Origin: Platismatia glauca
Taxonomy: Eukaryota > Ascomycota > Lecanoromycetes > Lecanorales > Parmeliaceae
NCBI GenBank assembly: GCA_963556305.1
Contig: OY745777.1
Coordinates: forward strand, 310,001 to 374,000
DNA: 64,000 nucleotides
Direction of reading: 5' to 3'
In this document: positions 47,016 through 59,600 of the stretch, piece after piece
Position numbering within the stretch: the first letter of the stretch is position 1
How the letters are laid out: each line of letters opens with the position of its first letter
Made by a program: the position numbers and the translations under genes
The notes under the pieces: generated by a model
Databases searched by the model: none
What the model saw: the letters and a program-made list of their open reading frames with translations, nothing else
Told to the model about the DNA's origin: nothing

Positions 47016-48891
47016 CTATGCCCCGGGACTCAAGTGACCGGTATCGAACTTTTCCCGCTTCAGCAAAGACGCGCATACCACTTGCAGGGCACCGGCCGCA
47101 ATCACAAGCACGTAGGCATCGTCGATGGCGTGCACGATCGCGTTCGTGGCGGCGATCTTTAGAGCCGGGGGCGCCGATTCGAGGACCGCGCTTCGAGCAC
47201 CAGCGATAGCAGCCCGCATGTCGATGGGCGAGTATCCGGCCGGACCCAAGATTGCCAGGAGGTCCTTGTACGCGATGTTTTGAAATACCACCGACGAGAT
47301 GGTCAACGCCATGAGGATGCCTCCGCTCTGGGCGACGTTGATGAATTGGATGGCCACCGGGATTTCGTCTGCGGAGACCTTGGCGGGCGCCACGGAGTAT
47401 GCGGATTGGTACGATGTCATACCGATGCCTAAGAGGATCGTGTAGCCGTAGATGTTCGCGGTCGGCGTGCTTGTCTTCATGGTGTACATCAATGCGCCGC
47501 CGATCGTCATGAAGATACCACTCAGGAGAAACCAGGGCATATAGTGGCCATACCTAGGCATCAAGATCCCGTTCGCAAGAACGCCGGCTATGTAAAATAT
47601 GATGAATGGGAGGAGACGTACGGCGGCTTGAGTGCCGGTATCCCCATGGACGAACTGAAAGTACAGAGGGATGTAGTATATTGCGACGTACAAAGAGGCC
47701 CCCAGGCATGCCGTACAGATAAAGAGTAGGATAAGCGACCGGCTGCGAAGAAACTGTCCGGGAAAGAGGCGTCGCTCTTTCGTGGTGAGAACCGCGAAGT
47801 ATTGCGTCACGATGAAAGCGATGAGGACTAGTCCGAAGACCACGAAGAGGGCAATGATCCGACCGTCGTTCCAAGGCCAGATGGATCCGCCAAAGGTAAA
47901 GATCATCACGAACGTGACGTAGATAGCAGCATTTAGTACAGCTCCCAGCCAGTCCAGGCGCTTTAGCTTGCTCAAAAATGTCACGTTCGATTGGGGTTGG
48001 AACGATGGGAGCAAGAAAACGTAGATGGGGGTGATGGCGGCAAATATGATTAGATTGATGTAGAAAGCCTTTTGCAACATTGTACATATTAGCTGAATGT
48101 GAAAACCACTGACCGAGTTATCACAAGACACTCACCCAGCGCCAAGTAGCAGAGCTATCTGCCAAAGAGCCTCCAATGATAGGTCCAAGGATGGATCCCA
48201 CACCATACACCAGTATGATCAAAGCCATATAGATACTACGCTCCTGTGGAGTGGTCGTGAGCGTGAGCAAGTTCAAGTTGCTACGCCCAATCATTAACCA
48301 ATCTCGCCGGAGAACATGCCCAAAGCTGGGCGGTATCAAACATACCCAAGATACATTCCAGCCCCTCCAGCGCCTGCCCACACGCGACCAACAATGAGAG
48401 CTTTCATGCTCGGCGCAGCACCACATAACGCGCTTCCAGCTGCAAACATGGTGAGACTGCTAATGTAAAGCCATTTCACGTCGAAGATGGCATAAGCTTT
48501 GCCGCTGCGTCTCACCAGTCAGTATGTTGTACAGCACGCCAAAATCATTAATCAGGAATTCAAAAAAAGGAAATCGTATGAAAGCTTACACTGGTAATAT
48601 GATTGCGATTGAACCGAGGGGAAATCCAATACCTAGCCAGCCTAACTCGACTACGTCGTCGAAGGTCTGCACAACAGCAGCTTGAATATCCGCAACGATT
48701 GTTGTATCAAGCCCATAGAGGAGATTGCAAGAGAATATGGCCAAGCATACAAGGAACCAGCGAAGTCCTTGAATTGCTCTTTGCGGATTCGTTTCCTTGT
48801 TCATTGAACCTGCCTTTGGTGAGTCATCGCCCCCCTCGATTTTAGATGTCATCTGTGGAGCAGTGTCGTCGCCGCTCGTTGCCGTCTCCAT
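47016..48891 (-). CDS. MFS transporter, DHA2 (14-TM) drug-efflux type
   Basis: Model join(47016..48068, 48136..48280, 48346..48504, 48590..48891), 552 aa, phases consistent. A polar N-terminus of about 40 residues precedes TM1 (RWFLVCLAIFSCNLLYGLD), whose LYGLDTTIV resembles the LDxTIV motif of DHA2 pumps. Restored junctions read LPV-GKAYAIFD, GMYLG-NLNLLTL and ATWRW-AFYINL. Motif C-like GSILGPIIGG is present. Such proteins export toxic or secondary metabolites by proton antiport. It shares a 683-bp divergent promoter with the SDR at 49575, which suggests joint regulation. Confidence 0.9.
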
Positions 48892-49082
48892 ATTCTCTTG
48901 GTTAGCCGCCGTGGGAGGGGTCGCAGAGCCGAAAGTGACAATGATAATGTGTGGTCGGGAAGAAGTCTGTTTATGTGTTTTTGAAGAATGTTTTTTTTCA
49001 ACGTCTTGTTCACAAGATGATTTTCGGATCCACTCTTAGTAATGTCCCCCATCAAATCGAAACCTGGCATTCTTTCACATAA

Positions 49083-49090
49083 TGACGTCA
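49083..49090. promoter_or_regulatory. TGACGTCA (CRE/ATF-type bZIP site)
   Basis: Exact 8-bp palindrome bound by ATF/CREB-type bZIP factors in fungi. It lies about 190 bp from the MFS start codon and 485 bp from the SDR start codon. Confidence 0.5.
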
Positions 49091-49185
49091 GAGTCTTATT
49101 CGCAAGACATTGATCGGTCATTTTGGGTATATACTGCTTGAAGTGGGGCCTGATCCGCGATTTTCGGTCAAGATTGTATAGTAAG

Positions 49186-49227
49186 CTCCTTTAGGAAACG
49201 ACACTACTCCTTTAGGAAACGATACTA
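49186..49227 (+). repeat. two tandem 21-bp copies in promoter
   Basis: CTCCTTTAGGAAACGACACTA and its neighbour differ at one base (20/21). TTTAGGAAACGA contains a heat-shock/AGGAA-like core. It could be a duplicated factor site. Confidence 0.8.
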
Positions 49228-49574
49228 AAATCCAGTCGCGAGGTTGTGAAAGTGGATTGCAATTCAAACGATTGGCTCTTGGTCAGGGCTGAAGACCACA
49301 GTGACTAAGCGGAACTCCGAGACTCCTTTAAGCCCACTCTTATGGGTAAAGATTGACATTGACGATCACAAAAGAGACACAAACATCAACCCTGACCCTA
49401 CCTTACTCATTGGTGTGGTTTCTGCGTTAGAGATGTGCGATGATTCCGGCCGAATGATAATAAATACCTGACAATGCCTCTCTGGTGAAGTCTTCGGAAC
49501 TGATACGCACTTTTAATCGCACTGTGAAGGATCTATTTTTGGTCAGCTAGTATTCGAGCCAGATTTCAACAAAA

Positions 49575-50450
49575 ATGCCGTCTGCAGAAACCTACACGTC
49601 GGAATATCACAGAACGACGTATCCCTACATCGATCCTTCTCAGCCTAGGCTCAGTACGTTAGGCAAGACTATCCTGATAACTGGGGGCGGCTACGGTATT
49701 GGAGCGGGCATTGCCCGCTCTTTCGCACGTTCTTCCGCCTCGAATATCATCCTCACAGGCCGCACGCTTTCTAGGCTCAACGATTGCAAGTCCTCCCTCG
49801 AAGCAGAATTTCCAAAGAGCAAGGTGCATGTATTCGCGGTGGACATCACAGATGCCGATGGCATATACAAGGTCATTTCCGAGGCCGTCTCTTCGATTGC
49901 ACCCATCGACATTCTGGTGAACAACGCGGCATTCCTCCCTAAGATCAGTCCAATCAAATCCGCCGATCTCAAGGACTGGTGGAGAGGTTTTGAAGTCAAC
50001 GTTCTCGGCACGGCAACCGTAACTCAGGCGTTCCTAGCCACCAAAGCTGAAGGCCGCAAGGGAGTCGTCATCAACATCAACACATCCGTTGCCCACTATG
50101 GTGTCTTCCCATCCTACTCATCGTATGTAGCCAGTAAAATGGCTGCTCTACGGATGACGGAAAGTTTCCAAGCTGAGAACCCCGAAGTACGCTTCGTCAG
50201 CCTTCAACCAGGAGGAGTACAGACGGAGATGTATGCAAAGTTCAAGATGCCAGAGGACTACGCGATGACCGAATTGAGTCTGCCCAGTGATATGTCAGTA
50301 TGGTTGTCAAGTGATGAGGCTGACTTCGTGGGCGGAAGACTGATTTGGACTAATTGGGACGCCCAAGAATTAGTCAAGAGGAAAGGGGAGATCGTCGCGG
50401 GAAATCAGCTCACGACAGGATTAAAGCCAATTGAAGGAGATTTGTATTGA
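49575..50450 (+). CDS. short-chain dehydrogenase/reductase (classical SDR)
   Basis: Single exon, 291 aa. The cofactor motif is TGGGYGIGAGIA near residue 36. NNAA, the active-site Ser region (NINTSVAHYG) and YVASK follow. PGGVQTEMY follows the catalytic Tyr/Lys, as in classical SDRs. Acidic Asp in VDITD contacts the adenine. The substrate is unknown. Its relation to the second SDR (53980-55087) is apparent in the shared order (HRTTYPYIDPSQP versus HSDTYPAISSTSQ, then the Rossmann start). It shares its promoter region with the MFS gene. Confidence 0.93.
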   Translation: MPSAETYTSEYHRTTYPYIDPSQPRLSTLGKTILITGGGYGIGAGIARSFARSSASNIILTGRTLSRLNDCKSSLEAEFPKSKVHVFAVDITDADGIYKVISEAVSSIAPIDILVNNAAFLPKISPIKSADLKDWWRGFEVNVLGTATVTQAFLATKAEGRKGVVININTSVAHYGVFPSYSSYVASKMAALRMTESFQAENPEVRFVSLQPGGVQTEMYAKFKMPEDYAMTELSLPSDMSVWLSSDEADFVGGRLIWTNWDAQELVKRKGEIVAGNQLTTGLKPIEGDLY

Positions 50451-51565
50451 AGAGATTGGGTAGTAGAGATCGCCTTAGGGAAAAGTAGCGACTTTGAACG
50501 TGTTGATCGAGTAAAATGAGTAAAATGCCGTTATTACTAGTCCAAACTTGACCACATCTTTAACTGCGTAGCCGGCGTCTTGAAGGCTTCAAAGGCATTG
50601 CAGCGAAACAACTCTTCGGGAGTGGCAGTCATGCCTCATCGAAGACCTTGTTCGCTTCGTTTAGCAGCTATGACAGTCTCTTGGCCACGAGATTCATTCC
50701 TTTGCTGATACTATGCGATCGGGTCTGTTGAATGATGAGGGTCTAGGTAGACTGACATTGAGTGGCAGGAGGTAGAATAGGTACATGTTTGGGGGCGGTG
50801 CCAAGCCACTAGTAGTAGGGCTGTATGCCACATTTTCTCACAGGGTTGATGTTCGGCCACTTTGACGCAAAGGCTGAAGCGTGAGTCGATAGAGAAAAAG
50901 GAGATATGCCGGCGGTCTACTAATTGTCTTCTTACTTGCTGTGTAGTCACTCCAGCCTCGTTTCCAGTGAAAATGTTAGGAATAGCTTATTGTGCGTAGG
51001 AGCGTAGGTTCGAAAGACCCCTCGGACCCTTGATCTAGACTCCGAAACTCCGAGTTCGCTTCCGAATCTCCGAATTCGCTTTGTACTAAAGTAAGTTACC
51101 GCAGTAAATTCCTCAAGCTAGCACGCAAATTCATCGTCTCACTACCTACCCCAAGTCCTGCAGCGGTTATCACGTCTGGTCCGGCATGCCTCCCATGGCT
51201 AAGCGTTCTTATTGGTATCACTGTCCAAGCTTACAGTTTACTTACAGTGTACCCCAGAAAGGCTCTTCTCGATGAGCTTAGAATGTGTACAATAAATGTC
51301 TTACTGTTTCGAGCTCCGAATTGGTTCTTACGAACTAATGTTCGGCAAGTTCGAATGCCCTCATCTCAATGACCTAATTCGGTCTCGGCCAAGGTTCTTT
51401 CTGAGAGGCATATTCTGTCACCCTCTCATAAAAGGCTGTTTCATCAAGGGTGTGGACACCAATACAGGAAAACGAGATTATTTCACCTTTTCATAGATCC
51501 AATCTCTCTGTTGGTGTCGATTAAATCTCAAATTCTATGCAACGTGCACTTCGTAGCATCTGACC
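50451..51565. other. intergenic interval
   Basis: 1.1 kb with no supported gene. It contains the 20-bp tandem duplication listed separately. Confidence 0.5.
51041..51080 (+). repeat. two tandem 20-bp copies
   Basis: TCCGAAACTCCGAGTTCGCT is followed at once by a copy with two changes. Each copy contains smaller TCCGA repeats. It lies 0.5 kb upstream of the carboxylesterase. Confidence 0.8.
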
Positions 51566-53496
51566 ATGCTGCTCTGGTCTCTTTGCATGCTTTTTGCAAG
51601 CGCCCTCGGTGCTTGTACCAACCTGCCAGTTATTGATTTGGGATACGAGCGTCACCAGGCCCTTTCTCACAACGTGAGTAGTAGCTCCATCTGTTGTGAC
51701 ACTTGCCAACAACCTCGCTTCCCTAGTCTACCGGCCAATACTACAACTTCACGAATATCCGGTATGGGGAACCACCGATTGGGGAGCGGCGCTTTGCTGC
51801 ACCAGTAGCTCCAATGACCTCAGGCCGAGTTATCAACAACGGAACCCGAGGAAGCGACTGTCCGGCAGCATTCCCTTGCTGGTTCAATATTCAAACGGAA
51901 TTCGTTCAAGCCAACCTCTCAGGCCAGCCTTTCGATTTTGATGCTGCCGTTGCGGAAGAGTTTGCCAGCGGCTCTTGTTCAAAGCCGGTGCCCCCTTCTC
52001 AGCGTAATCCTCAGGAGTCCGAAGATTGCCTGTTCCTTGATGTGATAGTCCCGGACGCAGTATTCCATAATAACCACTCCACAAACTCAACCAAGGGCGC
52101 GGCAGTAATCGTCTATATTTTTGGTGGCGGTTATACCGGAGGCTCCAAAACATCCTCCGGCAACCCTGCAGGCCTAATATATAGCAGTCGTGCAAACGGA
52201 TCGGAAGGGATTATATATGTTGGAGTCAACTATAGAGTAAGTTGACCCCAATACTGTTTTTGCCTCTTGAGTCTTTCAGCCCTTCGGCACGATGTGATTG
52301 AATTGTGCGGCGACAACCGCAGATTATTAGACAACCGTACCCTTTACCGAATTTGTGGTCTTACTGCTTCTAGCTAGGCACTCTTGGTTTCATGTACGGG
52401 TCAGATTTCAGTTCTGCCGGCGGGCTCATGAACGCCGGCTTGTACGACCAGCGATTGGCTCTGCAATGGGTCCAAGATCATATACACAAGTTCGGCGGCG
52501 ATCCAAACCGCGTGACCGTCATGGGCGAATCGGCTGGCGGAGGCTCCATAATCATGCAGATGACTGCCTACGGTTCTGGCGAATCCCCGCCATTCCAGCA
52601 AGCCATTACACAAAGCCCAGCTTGGGAGCCCGGTTCCGCGGGCCCTGCGAAACAAAATGAGATATACCAGCGCTTTCTCGGTTTGCTCAACGTGACAACC
52701 TTGGAACAAGCTAAACAGCTCCCGTCGCAAGCCGTGATCGATGCAAACCATATCTTGATGTCCTCGATCGAATACGGAGCTACCTTCCTTGGACCGGTAA
52801 ACTTTATGCAAAGCGCAGCGTCCGTCTTTCAGAACGTAGTCGAGCTTACACATATTCCAGGTCATTGATGGAACCTTCATCCCCGAAGACCCCAAGCGCC
52901 TTCTCCTCCAAGGCCGGGTCCACCCTCAAATCAAACTCCTCACAACCCACGCCACAAACGAGGGTCTACGCTTCGCACCGGTCAACATCTCGACCGACGC
53001 CGACTTCGCGCAGTGGGTCGCTCTCTTCGTCAACAGCGCCAGCCCCAGCGTCCTCCACGAGATCACCACCTCCATCTACCCGCCCATATTCAACGGCACC
53101 CTCCCGTACACCACGCAGCTCGAGCGCGCCGACCTCTTCTGGGCCGAAATGGTCAGCACCTGCAATCCGCGCTACATGCACGACGCCACACAGGGCCCCG
53201 GCTACGACAACGAGTTCGACGTCGCCCCCGCCCTGCACCAGGGCGACGTCCCCTACGTCTTCTGGAACGGGCCCGGCTCGGACCCGACGGTCAACGAAAC
53301 GGTGGCGCAGGTGACGCAGAGCTACATCACGGCCTTCGCGATGACCGGGAACGCCAATTCTCCCAGCTCACCGCCTATCGAGGCTTACGATGGGACGCAG
53401 GTGCTGGATATGAGCGGGACTACCGGCTTTGAGGAGATCGTGGACGAGACCAAGAATTCACGGTGTGATTATTGGCAGAAGGCGTTGTATAGTTGA
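51566..53496 (+). CDS. secreted type-B carboxylesterase/lipase
   Basis: Model join(51566..51673, 51727..52236, 52374..52796, 52861..53496), 558 aa, every exon in phase 0. The signal peptide is MLLWSLCMLFASALG. Restored junctions read ALSHN-STGQYYNFTNIRYGEPP, VNYR-LGTLGF and FLGP-VIDGTFIPEDP. The alpha/beta hydrolase nucleophile Ser lies in VMGESAGGGS. The acid is Glu in HATNEG, and the His lies in ALHQGDVPYVFW. The oxyanion loop reads IFGGGYTGG. Sequons are numerous. It hydrolyses carboxylic esters outside the cell. Exon 4 is markedly more GC-rich than exons 1-3. Confidence 0.92.
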
Positions 53497-53979
53497 CAGA
53501 GGCACTGGAGGCATTTTGCTCAGATTTGCATCTTGTAGCAAGAAAACGCCGAGGATTTTTCAGCAAGTCGAGAGCTTAGACCATTTCATTTTGAAATTCG
53601 ACGACCCAAGACTCGTATGGTACAGTGATCTCGTCTCCAAGGAGTGGACACACTCTCTGTTTTTCATCATTTGAGGGTATCTATGAAAATCTCGTGACTA
53701 CCTACGTAGGGCAACCGTAAAGACCTTTTCGTCTGACTGGTAATGAGCAGATACCAGCTCTAACCTGAGCCCAGTCTAGCTACCCCTAAGTTAGGTACAT
53801 AGCTTGTAGTATAAAGGAGCGAGAAATATCCTCCTGTTTAAAACTTAGCCCTGTCACCATTACCGTACCTATTCATGACGAACTACAGCATGACCATTCA
53901 TACTACTCCGAATGCTACTCAACCATACCACCATTTTCGTTATCCGGCAGGAAGACAAGAGGACTCCTGACACCGCTAC
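53497..53979. other. convergent intergenic interval
   Basis: 483 bp between the stop codons of the esterase and the second SDR. No gene was seen. Confidence 0.5.
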
Positions 53980-55087
53980 TCACTCAACCAACCTCATCTT
54001 CAGCTTATCGCCCTTGACGATTTCACCTTTCTTCGCCAGGAACTCAGCCATATCCCACTTGCAGCTGACATATCGCCCAGCCAACCACTCTCTCTTCTCC
54101 TGCGTCAAAAACACCATCGTATCGGCCGCAAGCTCGGGCGTATCATTGAGTCCTACACACCACCCAAATCACCCAATCAGCCTACACCGCAACAACATCC
54201 GCGACGGGCCAAAGTCTCAAGAACAAAACAAAAAAGAATCCTACCGCTATGCGTTTGCTTCGGCATATTCCGCGCCAGCTGCGTCATCACGCCCCCCGGA
54301 TGCACAGCATAACACAGCACCCCTTGATCCGCGTACTCCGTCATGACAAACTCGGTGAACTTGAGGATCGCGAACTTGGTCGTCTGGTACGCGCTGCCGC
54401 CCGGACGCAAGCCCAGCGCGCCCATGGAGCTGACATTGACGACCGTTTTCAAGCCCGCGCCGCCCTCGGAGCGGAGAAGCAGCGGCAGAAAAGCTTTGAT
54501 CATCCAGTAGAGGCCGCGGTAGTTGATCTCCCACGTCCGCCAGTAGTCGTCCGGGTCGGAGTCGGCGATCGGGAGGCCCTCTTCCAGATAGCCGGCGTTG
54601 TTGACGAGGATGTCGAGCTTGCCGCCGAAGGCGTGGTTCGTTTGCTGCGCCGCGGCCTTGACGCTCGAGTGATCCAGCACGTCAAGGGGGAGTACTAGTA
54701 CCTGGGGCGGTGGGTTGCGCCTGGTGGCCGAGGCGGCTGCTGCGAGAATCTCTTGCTCGATGGCTTCGAGGCCGGAGGGGGCAGCGACGGCTATTCGAGC
54801 GGCGCCCGCGCGGGCATAGGAGAGGGCGGTGGCCCGGCCGATGCCGCGGGAGGCTCCGCTGATGAATACGGATTTTCCGGTGAGATCGGACTGGCTGGTG
54901 GAGGAAATGGCGGGATAGGTGTCGGAGTGGATGGTGGTGGTGAATTTTGCGCCTGGAGGCGGATTAGTGAGCTGTTGGAAGGGATCGTAGGGGTAGTGAC
55001 GGGGTTGAAGGGAGAAATGGAGACGTGGGGAGTGAAGAGGTGGGTTTGTTTTATACCATCGTTCGGGGGGACTGGTGGGTAAGACAT
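53980..55087 (-). CDS. short-chain dehydrogenase/reductase, three exons
   Basis: Model join(53980..54152, 54245..54952, 55057..55087), 303 aa. The first exon encodes only MSYPPVPPNDG; splicing gives NDG-AKFTTTIHSDTYPAI. The cofactor motif is SGASRGIGRA. NNAGYLEEGLPI, NVSSMGALGL and the YQTTK catalytic Tyr/Lys follow, then HPGGVMT. The last exon adds LNDTPELAADTMVFLTQEKREWLAGRY up to KMRLVE, the usual C-terminal part that an unspliced reading would miss. It converges on the esterase. Confidence 0.9.
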
Positions 55088-56603
55088 GCTTATGTTCGTT
55101 GATATATGTGCCGGTTGTGTGTTGATAGGGGGGCGAGGAAAACTTCAAAGTGATGCTGATGCGAGTTGTGGAGATGGGGGTTTTATAGTCACGTGTACGT
55201 ATGACGAAAGGACTTACTTAATGGAGAATCGGAGTATCGTCAGAAGCAAATACAATCACGTGGGATCCCCCACAAATTTGAATCGTGTACATTGAGTGTC
55301 ACATCCGGGATGCCTTCGGAAGCACTTCGAGAGCAGACTCCCATACGGAGTGGATCAAATCATTCTAAGGTGAAATTCATTCACAAAGACCGAGCTTTGC
55401 AGATAATAAATACACGACATTACGAGTGTCTGTCATCGCATTCGATTTAGTTCAAAAGCAGTATGTCAAGATGCAGGTTTGGAGATGTGTAGATTACTTG
55501 AATTATTATATCTCAGAGTAGACAAGCTCGACAAGATATGTTGCTACGGCCCTTCGGCCGTCTCTAAGCTTGATGACTAAGACATGTATTTAGTCAATCT
55601 TTGCAAGATCTCTTGACAAAATCTACGACCGTGCGATCAGCCAAGGACTACCACTTTCGATAGAAACATGCACCTTCTCCATTCTTTTCGTACTCTTTGA
55701 ATCCCCCTTTGAGTTCCGGGGCTACGCCTTGGGTTGAGGATCTCGTCCTCGGGCTGAGCAAGAAGTGGGTGGTAGTATTTGGGCCCGTGACTACTCGCAG
55801 CTGTCTTGGTGTGCATTAGAGAGAATGAGGGTTCCTCAATTGAGAAAGGCTTGAATATGGGTTGACTTGGTCGACTTGAGCCAGGACGTGTTCATTATTC
55901 TCTTACTCATGATGGGCAAAGGGGGCCTCTAATCTTCGCCTGGGCATCAGAATACTAGTATGGTACGAAAGGAACGTCAGAAGCAGCAAGGAAATCAATG
56001 GACTGGAGCTCGAAATTGGAGGTCGACGGTGCGTAAAACGGCGGCGACCGATCCAATTCTAGTGGGCTTTCGACCTTTCTATAGTACGCTCTTGGCATAG
56101 AAGCACTCACCAATCGATGTCGGATACAGTCCCCTCGGTGAACAATTTACCGTAGAGGAGTGACGAAACAACGAGTTTCTGTGAAGCAGCAAATCACACG
56201 TGCTGCTCCATTTTTGATTTGCCCATAGGTACTTGATAGATCCCAAAAGATCCAGGTACTGTGCTCATTGCTCATTGCGGACTGCCAAGAGGAGAGACTA
56301 AAGTACAACATCGATTAGCAGGAAACTTAAATTTAGGGTACCGATAAGCTCCCGCTTTGCGACATGCGAACTGTTCCTGTATGCGATATCGGCAATAAAT
56401 GATTACAGTACGGAGATTGATTGCTCGATGATAATTTACGCTGGGTGGTGCATATCTTTTCAATCGCCACAGTATTTGTAAGCTCAACAGCCTCTTTAGC
56501 GGAATATGGAATCTACCAATCCCCCGCCTTCATCGCTATCCTGAGCGGGGTGTAATATCAGGTCCAGGAACAGCCAATTTGTGCCGCTTTCGTCATTCTC
56601 AGA
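55088..56603. other. intergenic interval
   Basis: 1.5 kb between the outward-facing SDR and GCV2 starts. AT-richer stretches lie near 55.3-55.6 and 56.2-56.5 kb. No supported gene or repeat was found. Confidence 0.5.
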
Positions 56604-59600
56604 ATGCGGCTCCTACGGGGTAGGACGCTTCTTCTGCCCCATACAGCACTTCCCATTGCCTCCTGTATCTCATCCAGGACTGCTTGCTACGATTGTATAA
56701 AAGCTACCAAACGTGCTGGCTGGGCTTTGAGAAGACCCTTCTATACAAGCTCCGCCACTGACGGGAACAATGGCCTCGAGCGTCAATCCGTACTTGATCC
56801 GTTGGACTCTTTTGCACGGCGACATATTGGACCGTCGTCAAGCGATGCTCAACGTATGCTTGAAACACTGAATCCACCAGTTCAAAGTCTAGACGCTTTT
56901 GTCAAAGAGGTACTTCCTGCGAATATACTAAGCACCAAGGATATCGACATCAATGGCCAAGCTTTTGATTCACGGCCAGAGGGCTATTCGGAGACAGAGC
57001 TCATTGCACGATTGCAGAAGATTGCAAAAGAGAACAAGGTCATGAGGAGTTACATTGGGTGCGGTTATGCCGGGACAAAAATACCAGAGGTCATTAAGAG
57101 AAACGTGCTGGAAGGTCCAGGGTGGTACACTAGCTATACGCCTTATCAGCCCGAGATCAGTCAAGGCCGATTGGAGTCACTGCTGAACTTTCAGACAGTA
57201 GTGACTGATCTTACAGCTCTTTCCATCTCCAATGCCTCAGTACTCGACGAGCCTACCGCTGCAGCAGAAGCGATGACACTTTCAATGAATGCTTTGCCAG
57301 TCACCCGACAGAAGCGGCCGAACAAGGCTTTCCTCGTCTCCCACCTCTGCCATCCACAAACTATCGCAGTGTTAGAGTCTCGCGCGGACGGCTTTGGTAT
57401 CAATATTGTTGTTGCAGATATCCTAGAGGATGGGTGTAAGAATGTCAAAGAGACAGGAGAAGATTTGATCGGAGTGCTTGTACAGTATCCGGACACCGAG
57501 GGTGGCGTTGAAGCCTTCCAAGACCTTGCAGATGTTGTACATGAACAAGGAGCTACATTAAGCGTCGCTACCGATCTACTAGCTCTTACCCTTCTGAAAC
57601 CACCAGGAGAATTTGGGGCTGACATTGCCTTTGGAAACGCACAGCGCTTTGGGGTTCCATTTGGGTATGGAGGTCCGCATGCTGCTTTCTTCGCATGTGG
57701 AGAGAAATATAAGCGGAAGATACCCGGTCGATTAATAGGCGTATCGAAAGATCGATTAGGAAACAAGGCAATGAGGTTGGCCTTGCAGACTCGAGAGCAG
57801 CACATCAGGCGTGAGAAAGCGACGAGTAATATTTGCACTGCTCAAGCTCTTCTTGCCAACATGAGCGCATTTTATGCGGTCTACCATGGTCCCGAAGGTC
57901 TACGAGCCATCGCTCAAAAAGCGGTCAATGGTGCACGCATTCTCGAGGAGGGTGTCCGAAGGCTTGGATTCGACACTGGCACTCGAGGAAAGGGTGAGGA
58001 TGGTCGAACATTATTCGAAACCATAGCGATTGAGGTAGGACCTGGACGTGCTTCGGAAATCGCCGCCAATGCAGCAGAGACAAGCGGCATCAATCTTAGG
58101 ATTCTGGACACGGACAGGCTTGGGGTCACGATAGACGAGACGGTCGAGCACCAGGACTTGAAAGATATCCTCGCAATCTTTGCAAAAGCGTCGTCGGCAT
58201 CTGAAACCGACATTCCTTCAGTGAACAAGATCGCCTCAGATCTGTCACTTTCGACATCAGAGCTTGCAGGGGTCCCTTCCGCCCTCAAGCGGACGTCTAC
58301 TTATCTAACACATCCTGTTTTCAATACGCATCACTCCGAGACCGAACTCCTGCGCTACATCCATCATTTACAATCGAAAGATCTATCTTTGACTCACTCC
58401 ATGATACCACTCGGTTCCTGTACGATGAAGCTTAATGCCACCACCGAGATGATACCGGTTTCGTGGCCCGAGTTCTCTTCTGTCCATCCATTCGTGCCGG
58501 TAGATCAGGCGAAAGGATACACCACTATGATAGATGAACTCGAAAGAGACCTTGCTGAAATCACTGGCTTTGATGCGATCTCACTGCAGCCCAATTCAGG
58601 CGCTCAAGGCGAGTTCGCAGGTCTTCGAGTAATCCGTAAGTACCAGGAGATGCAGCCCGGCAAGAAGCGTGATATCTGCCTTATACCTGTCTCTGCCCAT
58701 GGTACAAATCCTGCAAGCGCTGCTATGTGCGGGATGCGTGTAGTGACTATCAAATGCGAGAATGGCACCGGAAATTTGGACATGGCGGACCTCACGGCCA
58801 AGTGCAAGAAATACAGCGAAGAGCTTGGTGCAATCATGGTCACATATCCTAGCACATTCGGAGTTTTCGAGCCGGGGGTCAAGCAGGTCTGTGAGATAGT
58901 CCACGCTCACGGTGGGCAGGTCTACATGGACGGAGCGAATATGAATGCGCAGATCGGTCTCTGCTCGCCTGGAGAGATTGGTGCCGATGTTTGCCACTTG
59001 AATCTTCATAAGACGTTCTGCATCCCGCATGGTGGTGGTGGACCTGGCGTTGGCCCTATTGGTGTCAAGTCTCACCTAGCGCCTTTCCTACCAGGCCACC
59101 CTTTGGTCAAGACTGGAGGAGCGAAGAGCACTGCACCTGTTAGCGGAGCACCATGGGGCAGCGCGAGCATCTTGCCAATCAGCTGGGCGTACATCAAAAT
59201 GATGGGCGGTCGTGGTCTTACACATGCAACCAAGATCACCCTCCTCAGTGCTAACTACATCCTCTCCCGCCTGAAGCCACACTACCCTATTCTTTACACC
59301 AACGCTGCCGGCCGCTGTGCCCACGAGTTTATCCTCGACGTGCGACCTTTCAAGGAATCTGCTGGGATCGAAGCCATCGACGTTGCCAAGCGTTTACAAG
59401 ACTTTGGCTTCCATGCCCCCACCATGTCATGGCCTGTAGCGAACACTCTCATGATCGAGCCCACCGAAAGCGAAAATTTAGCTGAGCTCGACCGGTTCTG
59501 CGATGCCCTGATTGAAATTCGGCAAGAGATCAAAGCCGTAGAGAAGGGTGAGCAGCCTAGAGAAGGCAATGTGTTGAAATTGGCGCCGCATTCCTTGCAA

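Larger units (their letters stand above)
48892..49574. promoter_or_regulatory. divergent promoter, MFS/SDR
   Basis: 683 bp holding a perfect TGACGTCA palindrome (49083-49090) and a 21-bp tandem duplication (49186-49227). Both lie between the two outward-facing genes. Confidence 0.55.

Noticed and set aside
52797..52868. Apparent truncation of the carboxylesterase
   Set aside because: The stop is inside a GTAAAC..CCAG intron; splicing yields a full-length enzyme with all catalytic residues.
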